Origin: Rhizobiales bacterium CCH3-A5
GTDB taxonomy: Bacteria; Pseudomonadota; Alphaproteobacteria; Rhizobiales; Beijerinckiaceae
Assembly: GCA_001556025.1 (NCBI GenBank)
Contig: LSIB01000073.1
Span: 1-23,268 of the forward strand
Reading direction: 5' to 3'
Length of the DNA stretch: 23,268 nt
Part shown: piece after piece, positions 14,310 to 21,782 of the stretch
How the letters are laid out: each line of letters starts with the position of its first letter
Position numbering within the stretch: position 1 is the stretch's first letter
The notes under the pieces: model-generated
Database searches by the model: none
What the model was told of the DNA's origin: nothing
What the model saw: the letters and a program-made list of their open reading frames with translations, nothing else
Program-made: the position numbers and the translations under genes

Positions 14310-15128
14310 TCAGACCTTGTCCTTGCGCACCACGACATAGGCGTAGGTCGTGACAAAATCCCAGCCGATCTTCGCGGCCAGCGCGTTGAAGGCGTGGTCC
14401 GCCTGCTTCAGACCCGGCATGCGGTCGAAATAGCCATGACCCCAAAAGCGCTGGACATGGATATCGCTGAAGCCGGCGCGGCGCAGCATCGGCTCGAGCG
14501 TCGCACGGCTGCCGCGGCACTGGTCGTAGAAGGCGGGAAACTTCGGATCGCCGCCATCGTCGCGGCGGCCCGGGAACAGCGCATGCACGATAGCGCGCGA
14601 GGCTTTTTCCGGCAGGATGTGGTTCAGCGCGAAGACCGGGGCCCAGAGCGTCGGGAAGAAGGCGAGCGCGACGCCGCCGGGCGCAAGTAGCGCATGGATG
14701 TTGGTCCAGGCCCTCTCGACGTCGTGGACATGCTCGAAGACCATGCGCGAGACCATCAGGTCGTAGCCGCCGCGCGCGATGTCGGGCTCGGACAGATCGC
14801 CCGCGATGTCGAAGCGCGCTGTCGCCAGCCCCGGCGGGGTCAGCGCAAGTTCGCGGGCGTCAATGTCGTTGACGGTGAGCGCGATGCCGTTGCGGGCGGC
14901 CGCCTCGACCGAGAACAGCGGGTCGCGTCCGCCGCCGATCTCGCAGACGCGACGCAGGCCGAACTGATGGGCGAGGCCGAGAATCGTCGGTTCGTAATGG
15001 TCCCAGGCCCATTGCGAATGCCAATCCGGCGCAAGCGCGCGGAAGAAGGTCTCGACCGAACCCGCCGGCCGCGTGGGGGACAGGGCCGCCGGCTCACGCC
15101 GCCCGGCCGTGGCAGTCGCCATCGACAT
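14310..15128 (-). CDS. Class I SAM-dependent methyltransferase
   Basis: A 272-residue soluble methyltransferase. Motif I reads VCEIGGGRDP (about 61-70) for S-adenosylmethionine binding, the acidic post-I loop is VNDID (85-89), and MVFEHVHDVERAW with LAPGGVALAFF continues the methyltransf_11-like fold. Three in-frame ATG codons lie close together at 15134, 15128 and 15122. The one at 15128 has GGAG at 6 bases, so I chose it. The gene ends directly against the polymerase gene and may methylate an EPS sugar or its precursor, but the substrate is unknown. A CtrA-type TTAA-N7-TTAA site lies about 75 bases upstream. Confidence 0.87.
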   Translation of the reverse strand: MSMATATAGRREPAALSPTRPAGSVETFFRALAPDWHSQWAWDHYEPTILGLAHQFGLRRVCEIGGGRDPLFSVEAAARNGIALTVNDIDARELALTPPGLATARFDIAGDLSEPDIARGGYDLMVSRMVFEHVHDVERAWTNIHALLAPGGVALAFFPTLWAPVFALNHILPEKASRAIVHALFPGRRDDGGDPKFPAFYDQCRGSRATLEPMLRRAGFSDIHVQRFWGHGYFDRMPGLKQADHAFNALAAKIGWDFVTTYAYVVVRKDKV

Positions 15129-15201
15129 GGTCATCTCCGCCGTCAGGACCCCCGTCCCGAAACGACGATGCCGAGAAGCGCCGCCGCGCGCAATCACAGC
15201 C

Positions 15202-15216
15202 TTAAGCGACAGTTAA
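15202..15216. promoter_or_regulatory. CtrA-type binding site (TTAA-N7-TTAA)
   Basis: TTAAGCGACAGTTAA is an exact match to the full CtrA recognition pattern TTAA-N7-TTAA of alphaproteobacteria, and is followed by C as in the canonical site. It lies 74 bases upstream of the methyltransferase start on the other strand and about 60 bases upstream of the tRNA-Pro -35 box. In GC-rich DNA a chance match is uncommon but possible. It is the only full match I found in the window. Confidence 0.5.
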
Positions 15217-15274
15217 CGGCGGGGCTGGCGCATTGTGCCGCTTTGGCCGGATGCGGATAGCGGCGCAAAGCGCA

Positions 15275-15303
15275 TTGCATCCGCCCGCGCCCGACTCTAT
15301 AAG
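15275..15303 (+). promoter_or_regulatory. Promoter of tRNA-Pro
   Basis: TTGCAT (15275-15280) and TATAAG (15298-15303) are separated by 17 bases. The -10 box ends 9 bases before the mature tRNA 5' end, leaving a very short leader, which is normal for a stable RNA promoter. Confidence 0.7.
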
Positions 15304-15312
15304 CCGAGCCGT

Positions 15313-15390
15313 CGGAGCGTAGCGCAGCCCGGTTAGCGCACTTGTCTGGGGGACAAGGGGTCGGAGGTTCGAATCCTCTCGCTCCGACCA
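15313..15390 (+). tRNA. tRNA-Pro (anticodon GGG), CCA encoded
   Basis: A complete cloverleaf can be drawn. The acceptor CGGAGCG pairs with CGCTCCG, the D stem is GCGC/GCGC, and the anticodon stem CTTGT/ACAAG encloses the loop CTGGGGG with anticodon GGG at 15348-15350. The T stem GGAGG/CCTCT encloses TTCGAAT (the last pair is G-T). The discriminator is A and CCA is encoded at 15388-15390. It decodes CCC and CCT. A run of T residues follows at once. No integrase gene or duplicated tRNA 3' end is visible nearby, so I see no integrated element here. Confidence 0.97.
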
Positions 15391-15484
15391 TTTTTCTTCA
15401 TATCGCGAATCGTGGAATCGCCGCAGTCTCGCGCAGTCGGCCGCGCCGCCTGCGGCTTGGTTGTCCCGGCAAAGGTCTTGACCC

Positions 15485-15772
15485 ATGAGCAGCGATCGCA
15501 CCCGCAGGCCCGACAGCGCCCGCGACAAGGCCGAAGCGCTGTTCAGGCCGGCCGCGCCGAAGCCCGCCGCGCCCGCGCCGCAGGCGCGCAAGCTCGTGCC
15601 CGGCGCGCGCGAGATGGTGACGCTGCGGATCGACAGCGACGTGCTGGCGCATTTCCAGAGCGCCGGCCCGGGTTGGCAGGACCGCGTCAACGAGGCGCTG
15701 CGACAGGCGGCCGGCATCGGCGGCGACGCGGCTCTGACGACGGGCGAGCTCAACTCCTCCAACGACGGCTGA
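15485..15772 (+). CDS. BrnA-type antitoxin family protein, orphan
   Basis: A 95-residue protein whose C-terminal half (about 44-77, including MVTLRIDSDVLAHFQ and GWQDRVNEALRQA) matches the BrnA antitoxin ribbon-helix-helix fold. The first 40 residues are an Ala/Pro/Arg-rich, probably disordered segment. BrnA normally neutralises the BrnT RNase toxin and represses the brnTA operon. Here no brnT gene is present on either side: tRNA-Pro precedes it and a convergent chemoreceptor follows. AAGG precedes the ATG at a workable distance. It may be a solitary DNA-binding regulator descended from an antitoxin. Family call good, function open. Confidence 0.8.
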   Translation: MSSDRTRRPDSARDKAEALFRPAAPKPAAPAPQARKLVPGAREMVTLRIDSDVLAHFQSAGPGWQDRVNEALRQAAGIGGDAALTTGELNSSNDG

Positions 15773-15808
15773 CGCACCCGCCCGCGCGGCTGGCTCCCGC
15801 TGTCGGAG

Positions 15809-17014
15809 TCAGCTGGCCACGGCCTGCTTCGGCACGTCTCCCGTGGCAGACGCCTGATTGACCGTCTCCGCCAGCAACCGCTCCAGATCGCGGCTTGCAT
15901 CGGTGATCGTCTGGGCGGTGCGGTCGAGAATCGCCGCGATCTGCTCCGAGGCGCCGGCCTGGATCTCGATATGGGCGACGCCGCGCCAACTCTCGCTGGC
16001 GTGCTGGAGGGTCTCCATCGCCAGCGCGGCGACATGGCCGACGGCCTTGGCCTGCACATCGAGCGCGGTCGACATCTCGCAGGCATGCAACTCCGCTTCG
16101 CCGACCCGTTCCGAGATCAGGCGGATCGCGCCGGCCGAGCGGATCGAGGTGTCCTGGATCGCGTTGATCTGCTCGGCGATCTCGCGTGCGGCCTGCGCCG
16201 TCTTGTGGGCGAGCGCCTTGACCTCGCCGGCCACGACGGCAAAGCCCCTGCCTGCCTCGCCGGCGCGGGCCGCCTCGATGGTGGCGTTGAGCGCTAGCAG
16301 ATTGGTCTGACCCGCGATCGACTGAATCAGTGAGACGACCTCGCCGATCCGCGAGGCGCCGGCGTCGAGCTGGCTGACAAGGCCGGAGGTGTCGCGGGCG
16401 AGTTCGTCGGCTTTGACCACCATGTCGAAGGTCGAGCGCAGGCGCTCCTCCAGCGCGGAGCTGGCGGCCAGCATGCGCTGCTGCGCCAAAGCGACATCGC
16501 CGGCCGCGGCTTCGGAACGCTGCGAGTGCTCGGCCAGAGCGGTCAGGCCGTCGCGGGTTTCGGCCGTGGCGTAGGTGAGTTCCGTGGTCGAGACCCTCAG
16601 CATCGACGAGCTCGCGGAGACCGTGTCGCTGATGGCGGCGAGTTGCGAGCGCCGCAGCGCCGCGGCCATGGGCTCGTCATGTCTGTGCGGTGCGGCTGGC
16701 ACGGGCGCAGCCTGTGCCTCCCGGTCCAGCCGGCGCGCCAGAGCCTCCGCCAGCGTGGCCTCGAGCGGGTCAAGATAGGCGCGAAAGCGTCGCTGCGCGC
16801 GCGGCATGGCGAACAGCGCCGCCCCGCCGGCCGCAGCCCAGCACATGAACTGGACCATCGGAGCAGCCGTCGCCGGCAATCCGAGACCGGCTGAGACGAA
16901 CGGGAACAGGCCGGCCACGCTCGCGGCAAGGATGAAAAGTGCGCAGACCCGAATTACGTCGAGACGGAATTGTTGCCGCATGGCCTCCACGACACCGCCC
17001 AAACCTTGCGACAT
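15809..17014 (-). CDS. Methyl-accepting chemotaxis protein without periplasmic sensor domain
   Basis: A 401-residue chemoreceptor-like protein. Two hydrophobic helices (about 20-42 and 50-71) form a hairpin with almost no periplasmic loop. A cytoplasmic helical signalling domain follows, whose hub-proximal sequence is [35 protein letters not shown] (stated in part at residues 235-250; it continues to 269). There is no HAMP, PAS, Cache or four-helix sensor domain and no C-terminal CheR-docking pentapeptide. It could sense membrane or cytoplasmic state, or act as a partner for other receptors. The start at 17014 lacks a clear ribosome site; ATG 16981 is an alternative that keeps both helices. 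No other chemotaxis gene is in the window. Confidence 0.88.
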   Translation of the reverse strand: MSQGLGGVVEAMRQQFRLDVIRVCALFILAASVAGLFPFVSAGLGLPATAAPMVQFMCWAAAGGAALFAMPRAQRRFRAYLDPLEATLAEALARRLDREAQAAPVPAAPHRHDEPMAAALRRSQLAAISDTVSASSSMLRVSTTELTYATAETRDGLTALAEHSQRSEAAAGDVALAQQRMLAASSALEERLRSTFDMVVKADELARDTSGLVSQLDAGASRIGEVVSLIQSIAGQTNLLALNATIEAARAGEAGRGFAVVAGEVKALAHKTAQAAREIAEQINAIQDTSIRSAGAIRLISERVGEAELHACEMSTALDVQAKAVGHVAALAMETLQHASESWRGVAHIEIQAGASEQIAAILDRTAQTITDASRDLERLLAETVNQASATGDVPKQAVAS

Positions 17015-17190
17015 GGCGGCCGACCCGGCCGCCCTGTGACCCCCGGTTTCGGTGTAGCCGCCTTTTGCCTACCGAAGCGTGAAGAAATGCGCCGTCGCAG
17101 GCCATGGCGCGACGCGCCGCGAACGGGCTTGCGCCCGGCGCGGCCTCGGCGCACCTTCGATGCAGGGTTCCAGAGTTTGGGGAGAGCATC

Positions 17191-17415
17191 ATGGCAGGCG
17201 ATCATCACGGCCCGCGCGGATGGCACGACGTCAACGCCGTTCAGGACGCGCCGCGCGAGAAGCAGAAGTCGAGCGGCAAGATCGCCGCCGAGGAAGCCGC
17301 AGCCCGCAAGAAGATCGATGCGCTGCGGGCGCTCAGGCTCGCCAAAGAGGCGGCCGAGCCGCCGCCGGAGCCCAAGGCGAAGCCGACGAAGAAGAAGGCC
17401 GCGGCGACGGCCTGA
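17191..17415 (+). CDS. Small charged hypothetical protein
   Basis: A 74-residue protein of no recognised family. The N-terminus is polar (MAGDHHGPRGWHDVN). The middle, about residues 28-56, is a predicted charged helix rich in Ala, Lys, Glu and Arg. The tail is Pro/Lys-rich (EPPPEPKAKPTKKKAAATA). No signal peptide or membrane segment. The ATG at 17191 is supported by a strong GGGGAGAG site 7-8 bases upstream; the longer frame from 17104 is not. The basic tail resembles nucleic-acid-associated small proteins, but that is only a compositional remark. Confidence 0.7.
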   Translation: MAGDHHGPRGWHDVNAVQDAPREKQKSSGKIAAEEAAARKKIDALRALRLAKEAAEPPPEPKAKPTKKKAAATA

Positions 17416-17471
17416 CGAGGACGGCCGGCTTGCGGGTTTCACGGCCGGCCGCGATCGGCTAGACAGGGCGC

Positions 17472-17639
17472 ATGGAGTATTTCGTCCCCCTTCTGATCGG
17501 CCTGACGCTGATCTGGCTGATCGGCCGCGGCACGCCGTGGAACGCAAAGCTGCTCACGCTCGCCGTCACGCTGGCGGTGATCGTCGTGATCGTGCTGCTC
17601 GAGCGCAGCGGCAACTGGCCGGACGCCTTCCGCCGCTGA
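17472..17639 (+). CDS. 55-residue two-helix membrane protein, hypothetical
   Basis: The ATG at 17472, with AGGG at a short distance upstream, opens a 55-residue frame. It reads MEYFVPLLIGLTLIWLIG (helix 1), GRGTPWNAK (polar turn) and LLTLAVTLAVIVVIVLLE (helix 2), ending RSGNWPDAFRR. Two clean hydrophobic helices with a basic C-terminus make an inner-membrane location likely. The frame fills the space between the small charged protein gene and the convergent sugE stop, with 14 bases to spare. I do not recognise the family. It is short enough for many gene finders to miss. Confidence 0.65.
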   Translation: MEYFVPLLIGLTLIWLIGRGTPWNAKLLTLAVTLAVIVVIVLLERSGNWPDAFRR

Positions 17640-17653
17640 TCCGCCGCCGGCGG

Positions 17654-17968
17654 TCAGGACACCAGCTTGAGGCCGACGATGCCGGCCACGATCAGGCCGA
17701 TGCAGGCGAGCCTCAGCGCGGTCGCAGGTTCTCCAAGCAGCACGATGCCGAGGATCGCGGTGCCGATCGTGCCGATTCCGGTCCAGATCGCGTAGGCCGT
17801 GCCGACGGGGAGGCTCTTCAGCCCAAGGCCGAGCAGGCCGAGACTGACGACCATGCTGGCGACGGTGAGAACGGTCGGCACGAGGCGGGTGAAGCCTTGC
17901 GTATACTTCAGGCCGATCGCCCAGCCGACCTCGAACAGGCCCGCGATAGCCAGATAGATCCAGGCCAT
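17654..17968 (-). CDS. sugE: Guanidinium exporter, SMR family (SugE/Gdx)
   Basis: A 104-residue four-helix SMR protein very close to E. coli SugE/Gdx, a guanidinium/proton antiporter. Shared landmarks are [20 protein letters not shown] (helix 1 with the functional Glu), [32 protein letters not shown] (helix 3) and the closing GIVGLKL. The Gdx subgroup signature GWAIGLKYT separates it from EmrE-type drug pumps. AAGGAG stands 8 bases before the ATG at 17968. It lies 32 bases after merR in the same direction, so it is probably in the ihfA-merR transcript. That gap is too short for a guanidine riboswitch. Confidence 0.93.
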   Translation of the reverse strand: MAWIYLAIAGLFEVGWAIGLKYTQGFTRLVPTVLTVASMVVSLGLLGLGLKSLPVGTAYAIWTGIGTIGTAILGIVLLGEPATALRLACIGLIVAGIVGLKLVS

Positions 17969-18000
17969 GGCGGCCGCTCCTTCGGAGAGTGGATGCGGGC

Positions 18001-18537
18001 TCAGACGCTCTCGGCGGTCCGCGGCTGGATCGCGCCCTGCAGGATGCGCCGGCATTCGCCCAGTTCGGCGAGGATGACGGACAGCACAGTCAGGTGGTCC
18101 GGCCCCTCAGCGGCGGGCTGCGGGCGCGGCGGTGGCATGGCGGCGGGTTGGCCGCCAAAGGACGTCGCCGGCCCGGTCTCGGCTGGCTTCGGCGCCTGGT
18201 CGGCCGGGCGCGGCCCGACGGGGCCGCCTCGGCCGATCGCCTGAACATGGCGCGGCCCCTGCTCCTTGAGGATGCGCTGGAGCCCCTTGATCGTGTAACC
18301 CTCGCCGTAGAGTAGCCGGCGGATGCCCTTCAGCAGGGCGACATCGTCGGGCCGGTAGTAGCGCCGGCCGCCGCCGCGCTTGAGCGGCTTGATCTGGCTG
18401 AAGCGGGTCTCCCAGAAACGCAGCACATGTTGCGGAATGTCGAGGTCTTCGGCGACCTCGCTGATGGTCCGGAAGGCATCTGGGCTCTTGTTGTCCAATT
18501 CGGCCTCTTGGTCGCCGTCAGGAAACTCCAGAGTCAC
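18001..18537 (-). CDS. MerR family transcriptional regulator
   Basis: A 178-residue protein. The N-terminal MerR winged helix (about residues 22-90) contains [22 protein letters not shown] and the wing [17 protein letters not shown] Pro/Ala/Gly-rich linker follows (about 97-145), then a short helix ([22 protein letters not shown]) probably for dimerisation. No cysteine cluster of metal sensors is present. The GTG start at 18537 overlaps the ihfA stop codon by 4 bases (GTGA), a coupling arrangement. A MerR gene right after ihfA is usual in Rhizobiales (general knowledge). The target is unknown; sugE downstream is a possible but unproven candidate. Confidence 0.9.
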   Translation of the reverse strand: MTLEFPDGDQEAELDNKSPDAFRTISEVAEDLDIPQHVLRFWETRFSQIKPLKRGGGRRYYRPDDVALLKGIRRLLYGEGYTIKGLQRILKEQGPRHVQAIGRGGPVGPRPADQAPKPAETGPATSFGGQPAAMPPPRPQPAAEGPDHLTVLSVILAELGECRRILQGAIQPRTAESV

Positions 18538-18848
18538 GCGTCGTCGTCCTCGCCAACCTCGCCGTTGATGCGGGCCTTCATCACGTTGGACGGCTTGAAC
18601 ACCATCACGCGACGCGGCTCGATCGGCACCTCCACGCCCGTCTTGGGATTACGACCGATTCGCTCGCCCTTGTCTCGCACGACGAACGAGCCGAACGAGG
18701 ACAGCTTGACGTTCTCGCCGCGCGCGACCGCGTCGCAAATCTCGTCGAGCACCGCCTCGACGAGCTTCGACGACTCCGTCCGCGACAGACCGATCTTCTG
18801 ATAGACAGCCTCGCACAGATCCGCGCGAGTGACCGTTTGCCCCGCCAT
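18534..18848 (-). CDS. ihfA: Integration host factor subunit alpha
   Basis: A 104-residue HU/IHF-fold DNA-bending protein. The features are [17 protein letters not shown] at the N-terminus, [15 protein letters not shown] and the beta-arm [11 protein letters not shown] with intercalating Pro68, then [16 protein letters not shown] bends DNA at specific sites for transcription, recombination and replication, as a heterodimer with IhfB, whose gene is not here. TTGGAGGAT lies just ahead of the ATG, a strong ribosome site. Transcription is probably from its own promoter at 18917-18945. Confidence 0.96.
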   Translation of the reverse strand: MAGQTVTRADLCEAVYQKIGLSRTESSKLVEAVLDEICDAVARGENVKLSSFGSFVVRDKGERIGRNPKTGVEVPIEPRRVMVFKPSNVMKARINGEVGEDDDA

Positions 18849-18916
18849 TCATATCCTCCAAGGCGTTATTTCGGCTGACGGGCTTGCCGCCTGCCCTTCG
18901 CCATTACGGACGCCGG

Positions 18917-18945
18917 ACGCTAGGCGCACCCGCCACGCGGGTCAA
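18917..18945 (-). promoter_or_regulatory. Promoter of ihfA-merR(-sugE)
   Basis: On the minus strand TTGACC (18945-18940) and TAGCGT (18922-18917) are separated by exactly 17 bases, a good match to housekeeping promoters of Rhizobiales. The start codon of ihfA is about 68 bases downstream of the -10 box. The gap to fabH (18849-19037) holds nothing else I can name except an A/T-rich stretch near 18975-19020. Confidence 0.7.
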
Positions 18946-19037
18946 TCCATCCACTGGCCAATCTGTCGGCAGCTTTGACGGAAAAGCAGAAAAACCCGAT
19001 AAAACTGTCATAAATGGAATGAATCCGACGTTGTGCG

Positions 19038-20015
19038 TCACCAGCGGATCAGCGCCGAACCCCAAGTGAAGCCGCCGCCCATCGCCTCGATCAGCACGAG
19101 CTGGCCGCGTTTGATCCGCCCGTCAGCATGCGCTTCGGCGAGCGCCAGCGGGATCGAGGCGGCCGAGGTGTTGCCGTGATGATCGACCGTGACGACGACG
19201 CGGTCCGTGCCGATGCCGAGCTTGTCGGCCGTGGCGTCGATGATGCGACGATTGGCCTGGTGGGGCACGAACCAGTCGATGTCTGCCCCGCTCAGGCCGG
19301 TGACCTCGAAGGTGTGGCGCACCGTCTCGGCGAGATTGACGACCGCATGGCGGAAGACCTCCTTGCCCTCCATGCGCAGGAACCCGACCGTGCTGGTCGA
19401 GCCCGCGCCGCCATCGACATAGAGCTTCTCCTTGTAGCGCCCGTCCGAGCGGATATGCGTGGTCAGCACGCCGCGATCAGCCAATGTGCCCTCGGCCGGC
19501 TCCGCGACCATCACGACCGCGCCGGCCCCGTCGCCGAAGAGCACGCAGGTGGTGCGATCCTCCCAGTCGAGGATGCGCGAGAAGGTTTCCGCGCCGATGA
19601 CGAGGGCCGCGCGCGCCGCGCCGCTGGTGAGGAACTTGTCGGCCGTGGTGAGCGCGAAGACGAAGCCCGAGCAGACGGCCTGCAGATCGAAGGCCGCGCC
19701 GCCATTGATGCCGAGCGCCGACTGGATCTGCGTCGCGGTGGCGGGAAAGGTGTGGTCCGGCGTCGCGGTCGCGACGATGATGAGGTCGATCTGCGCGGCG
19801 TCGAGCCCCGCATCGGCGAGTGCGGCCTGCGCCGCCTTCAGCCCCAGCACCGAGGTCGGCTCGTCTGCGGCCGCGACATGGCGCTGGCGGATTCCCGTGC
19901 GCTGGACGATCCACTCGTCGGTGGTGTCGACGCGCGTCGCGAGTTCGGCGTTGGTGACGATGCGCTGCGGCAGATAGGAGCCGCAGCCGGCAATGACGGA
20001 GCGCAGAATCGACAC
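19038..20015 (-). CDS. fabH: 3-oxoacyl-ACP synthase III (KAS III)
   Basis: A 325-residue condensing enzyme that starts fatty-acid synthesis by joining acetyl-CoA to malonyl-ACP. The catalytic triad is visible: Cys115 in LQAVCSG, His252 in VPHQANRRI and Asn282 in HGNTSAAS. The N-terminus [16 protein letters not shown] and the C-terminus [16 protein letters not shown] are typical and show a complete protein. The start is GTG at 20015 with AAGGAAGG upstream. The gene begins 12 bases after the plsX stop, in one operon. Confidence 0.97.
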   Translation of the reverse strand: MSILRSVIAGCGSYLPQRIVTNAELATRVDTTDEWIVQRTGIRQRHVAAADEPTSVLGLKAAQAALADAGLDAAQIDLIIVATATPDHTFPATATQIQSALGINGGAAFDLQAVCSGFVFALTTADKFLTSGAARAALVIGAETFSRILDWEDRTTCVLFGDGAGAVVMVAEPAEGTLADRGVLTTHIRSDGRYKEKLYVDGGAGSTSTVGFLRMEGKEVFRHAVVNLAETVRHTFEVTGLSGADIDWFVPHQANRRIIDATADKLGIGTDRVVVTVDHHGNTSAASIPLALAEAHADGRIKRGQLVLIEAMGGGFTWGSALIRW

Positions 20016-20027
20016 GTCTGGCCTTCC

Positions 20028-21110
20028 TTACTCGGCGGCGGAGGCCGGCTTCGCGTGCGCCTCTACAGGCGCGGATTTGGCCAGCGCGTCGGGATGCGCG
20101 ATCGTCGCCATCTCGCGCAGTTTCGCCATCAGATCGTCGCGGGCCATCTCGTAGGCAAGCTCTGTCGCGCTGGAAAAGCCGATCGCGTCCGTGCCGCCAT
20201 GGCTCTTGATGACGATGCCCTCGAGCCCAAGGAAGACGCCGCCATTGACCTTGCGCGGGTCCATCTTGTCCTTCAGCGCGGCAAAGGCGCCGCGCGCAAA
20301 GACATAGCCGATCTTGGCCATCAGCGACCGGCTCATCGCGGCCTTCAGATAAGAGCTGATCTGGCGCGCGGTGCCCTCGGCCGTCTTGAGCGCGATGTTG
20401 CCCGTGAACCCTTCCGTCACGACCACGTCCACGGTGCCCTTGCCGAGATCGTCGCCCTCGACGAAGCCGTGATAAGTCAGATGCGGCAGATTGCTTTCGC
20501 GCAGGATGCGGCCGGCCTCCTTGACCGCCTCGACGCCCTTGATCTCCTCGACGCCGACATTCAGCAGGCCTACGGTCGGGCTGTCGAGGTCGAAGACGAC
20601 GCGGGCCATCGCCGCGCCCATGATGGCGAGGTCGACGAGATGGCGGGCGTCCGCGCCGATCGTCGCGCCGACATCGAGCACGACACTCTCGCCGCGCACG
20701 GTCGGCCAGAGCGCCGCGATCGCCGGGCGGTCGACCTGCGGCATCGACTTCAGGCAGAATTTCGACATCGCCATGAGTGCGCCGGTGTTGCCGGCCGAGA
20801 CGGTGACGTCGGCCTCGCCGGTCTTGGTGGCGTCGATGGCGCGCCACATCGACGACTTGTAGCGGCCATAGCGCAGGGCCTGGCTCGGCTTGTCGTCCAT
20901 CTTCACCGAGACTTCGGTGTGGTGGAACGCGGTCACGGCCTTGAGTTTCGGATGCGCGTCCAGCAGCGGCAGAACCAGCGCCTCGTCGCCGAAGATGACG
21001 AAGCGGGCGTCGGGGCGCCGCTCCAGCGTCAGGGCCGCACCCGGGATGACCACGGACGGGCCGTGGTCTCCGCCCATCGCATCGAGCGCGATTGTAACCG
21101 GTCGTGTCAT
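20028..21110 (-). CDS. plsX: Phosphate acyltransferase PlsX
   Basis: A 360-residue enzyme making acyl-phosphate from acyl-ACP, the first step of phospholipid synthesis by the PlsX/PlsY route. The family N-terminus [11 protein letters not shown] lies at residues 8-18. Further landmarks are [46 protein letters not shown] and the C-terminal [12 protein letters not shown]. Full length, with an Ala/Lys/Glu tail. The ribosome site is weak. It follows DUF177 after 108 bases that hold an inverted repeat, and it leads into fabH. In many bacteria rpmF lies between the YceD/DUF177 gene and plsX; it is absent here, as is usual in Rhizobiales. Confidence 0.97.
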   Translation of the reverse strand: MTRPVTIALDAMGGDHGPSVVIPGAALTLERRPDARFVIFGDEALVLPLLDAHPKLKAVTAFHHTEVSVKMDDKPSQALRYGRYKSSMWRAIDATKTGEADVTVSAGNTGALMAMSKFCLKSMPQVDRPAIAALWPTVRGESVVLDVGATIGADARHLVDLAIMGAAMARVVFDLDSPTVGLLNVGVEEIKGVEAVKEAGRILRESNLPHLTYHGFVEGDDLGKGTVDVVVTEGFTGNIALKTAEGTARQISSYLKAAMSRSLMAKIGYVFARGAFAALKDKMDPRKVNGGVFLGLEGIVIKSHGGTDAIGFSSATELAYEMARDDLMAKLREMATIAHPDALAKSAPVEAHAKPASAAE

Positions 21111-21123
21111 GAGGTGCTGGTCA

Positions 21124-21167
21124 GTCCCGGTGACGGCCGGCAGGAGCGGGCGCGATGCGGCCGGGAC
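21124..21167 (-). promoter_or_regulatory. Inverted repeat in the plsX leader
   Basis: GTCCCGG (21124-21130) and CCGGGAC (21161-21167) are perfect 7-base inverted arms spaced 30 bases apart, just ahead of the plsX start. They could form the base of a leader hairpin or mark an operator. No promoter boxes are evident in the gap. Confidence 0.25.
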
Positions 21168-21218
21168 AATAGCGACTTAGCACGCAGCCGCAAGCGCCGG
21201 AACGCGACGCCGCGCGCT

Positions 21219-21782
21219 TCATTCGTCCCGCTTCAGCCGTGCGAGCGCGGCGAAAGGCGACTGCATCAGCACATCGGGCTCAGGCGATTCGAAGGCCGCG
21301 CCGGGCTTGCGCGGATAAGGATCGAGCGAAAGCGCGAGAAACTCCAGCATCACCGCGCCGAGATCGATGACGCCATCGACGATGGGCTCGGGCGGGTCGT
21401 CCTCGTTGAGATTGACCTCGATATCGATCGCACCCTCACCGCTATCCTTGGCGGCGCGAGCCGCGATGACGGCGAGTTCCGCCTCGGGCAGGAAATCGAG
21501 CCTGATCGGGACCGACAGTGCAACCGCGAAAGGCTCGAGCGTGACGATGCAGATCTGGCGCAGCGCCGCCTCGACATGCCCCTCCAGCCGGACGCGCTCG
21601 CCGTTGCGCGTCAGGGTGAAGCGGCCGTCGAGGCGCTCCAGCGAGGCGATGTCGAGCGCGGCCGCGATGCGCGGCAGCGTCGCGGCGTCGACGGCGACCT
21701 CAGCCTTCGTGCCGCACTGGCGAATCGTCTCGACCCGAACAGGATGGCTGAAGGGCAGCCCGGCGGCGGGATCAGCGGTCAT
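21219..21782 (-). CDS. DUF177 (YceD-like) family protein
   Basis: A 187-residue acidic protein of the DUF177/YceD family, found near rpmF and plsX across bacteria and linked to 23S rRNA maturation or accumulation in some species (family knowledge). Typical parts are the central RLEGHVEAALRQICIVTLEPF with one cysteine, the acidic stretch EVNLNEDDPPEPIVDG, and the alphaproteobacterial C-terminal motif LSLDPYPRKPGA. The ATG at 21782 overlaps the upstream chaperone gene by 11 bases. The longer frame to 21995 lies inside that gene and is a shadow. Confidence 0.9.
   Translation of the reverse strand: MTADPAAGLPFSHPVRVETIRQCGTKAEVAVDAATLPRIAAALDIASLERLDGRFTLTRNGERVRLEGHVEAALRQICIVTLEPFAVALSVPIRLDFLPEAELAVIAARAAKDSGEGAIDIEVNLNEDDPPEPIVDGVIDLGAVMLEFLALSLDPYPRKPGAAFESPEPDVLMQSPFAALARLKRDE

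Noticed and set aside
15313..15390. tRNA-Pro as an integration site of a genomic island
   Set aside because: No integrase, no second copy of the tRNA 3' end and no change in gene type were seen on either side.
17969..18000. Guanidine riboswitch before sugE
   Set aside because: Only 32 bases separate merR and sugE, too short for any known guanidine riboswitch aptamer.
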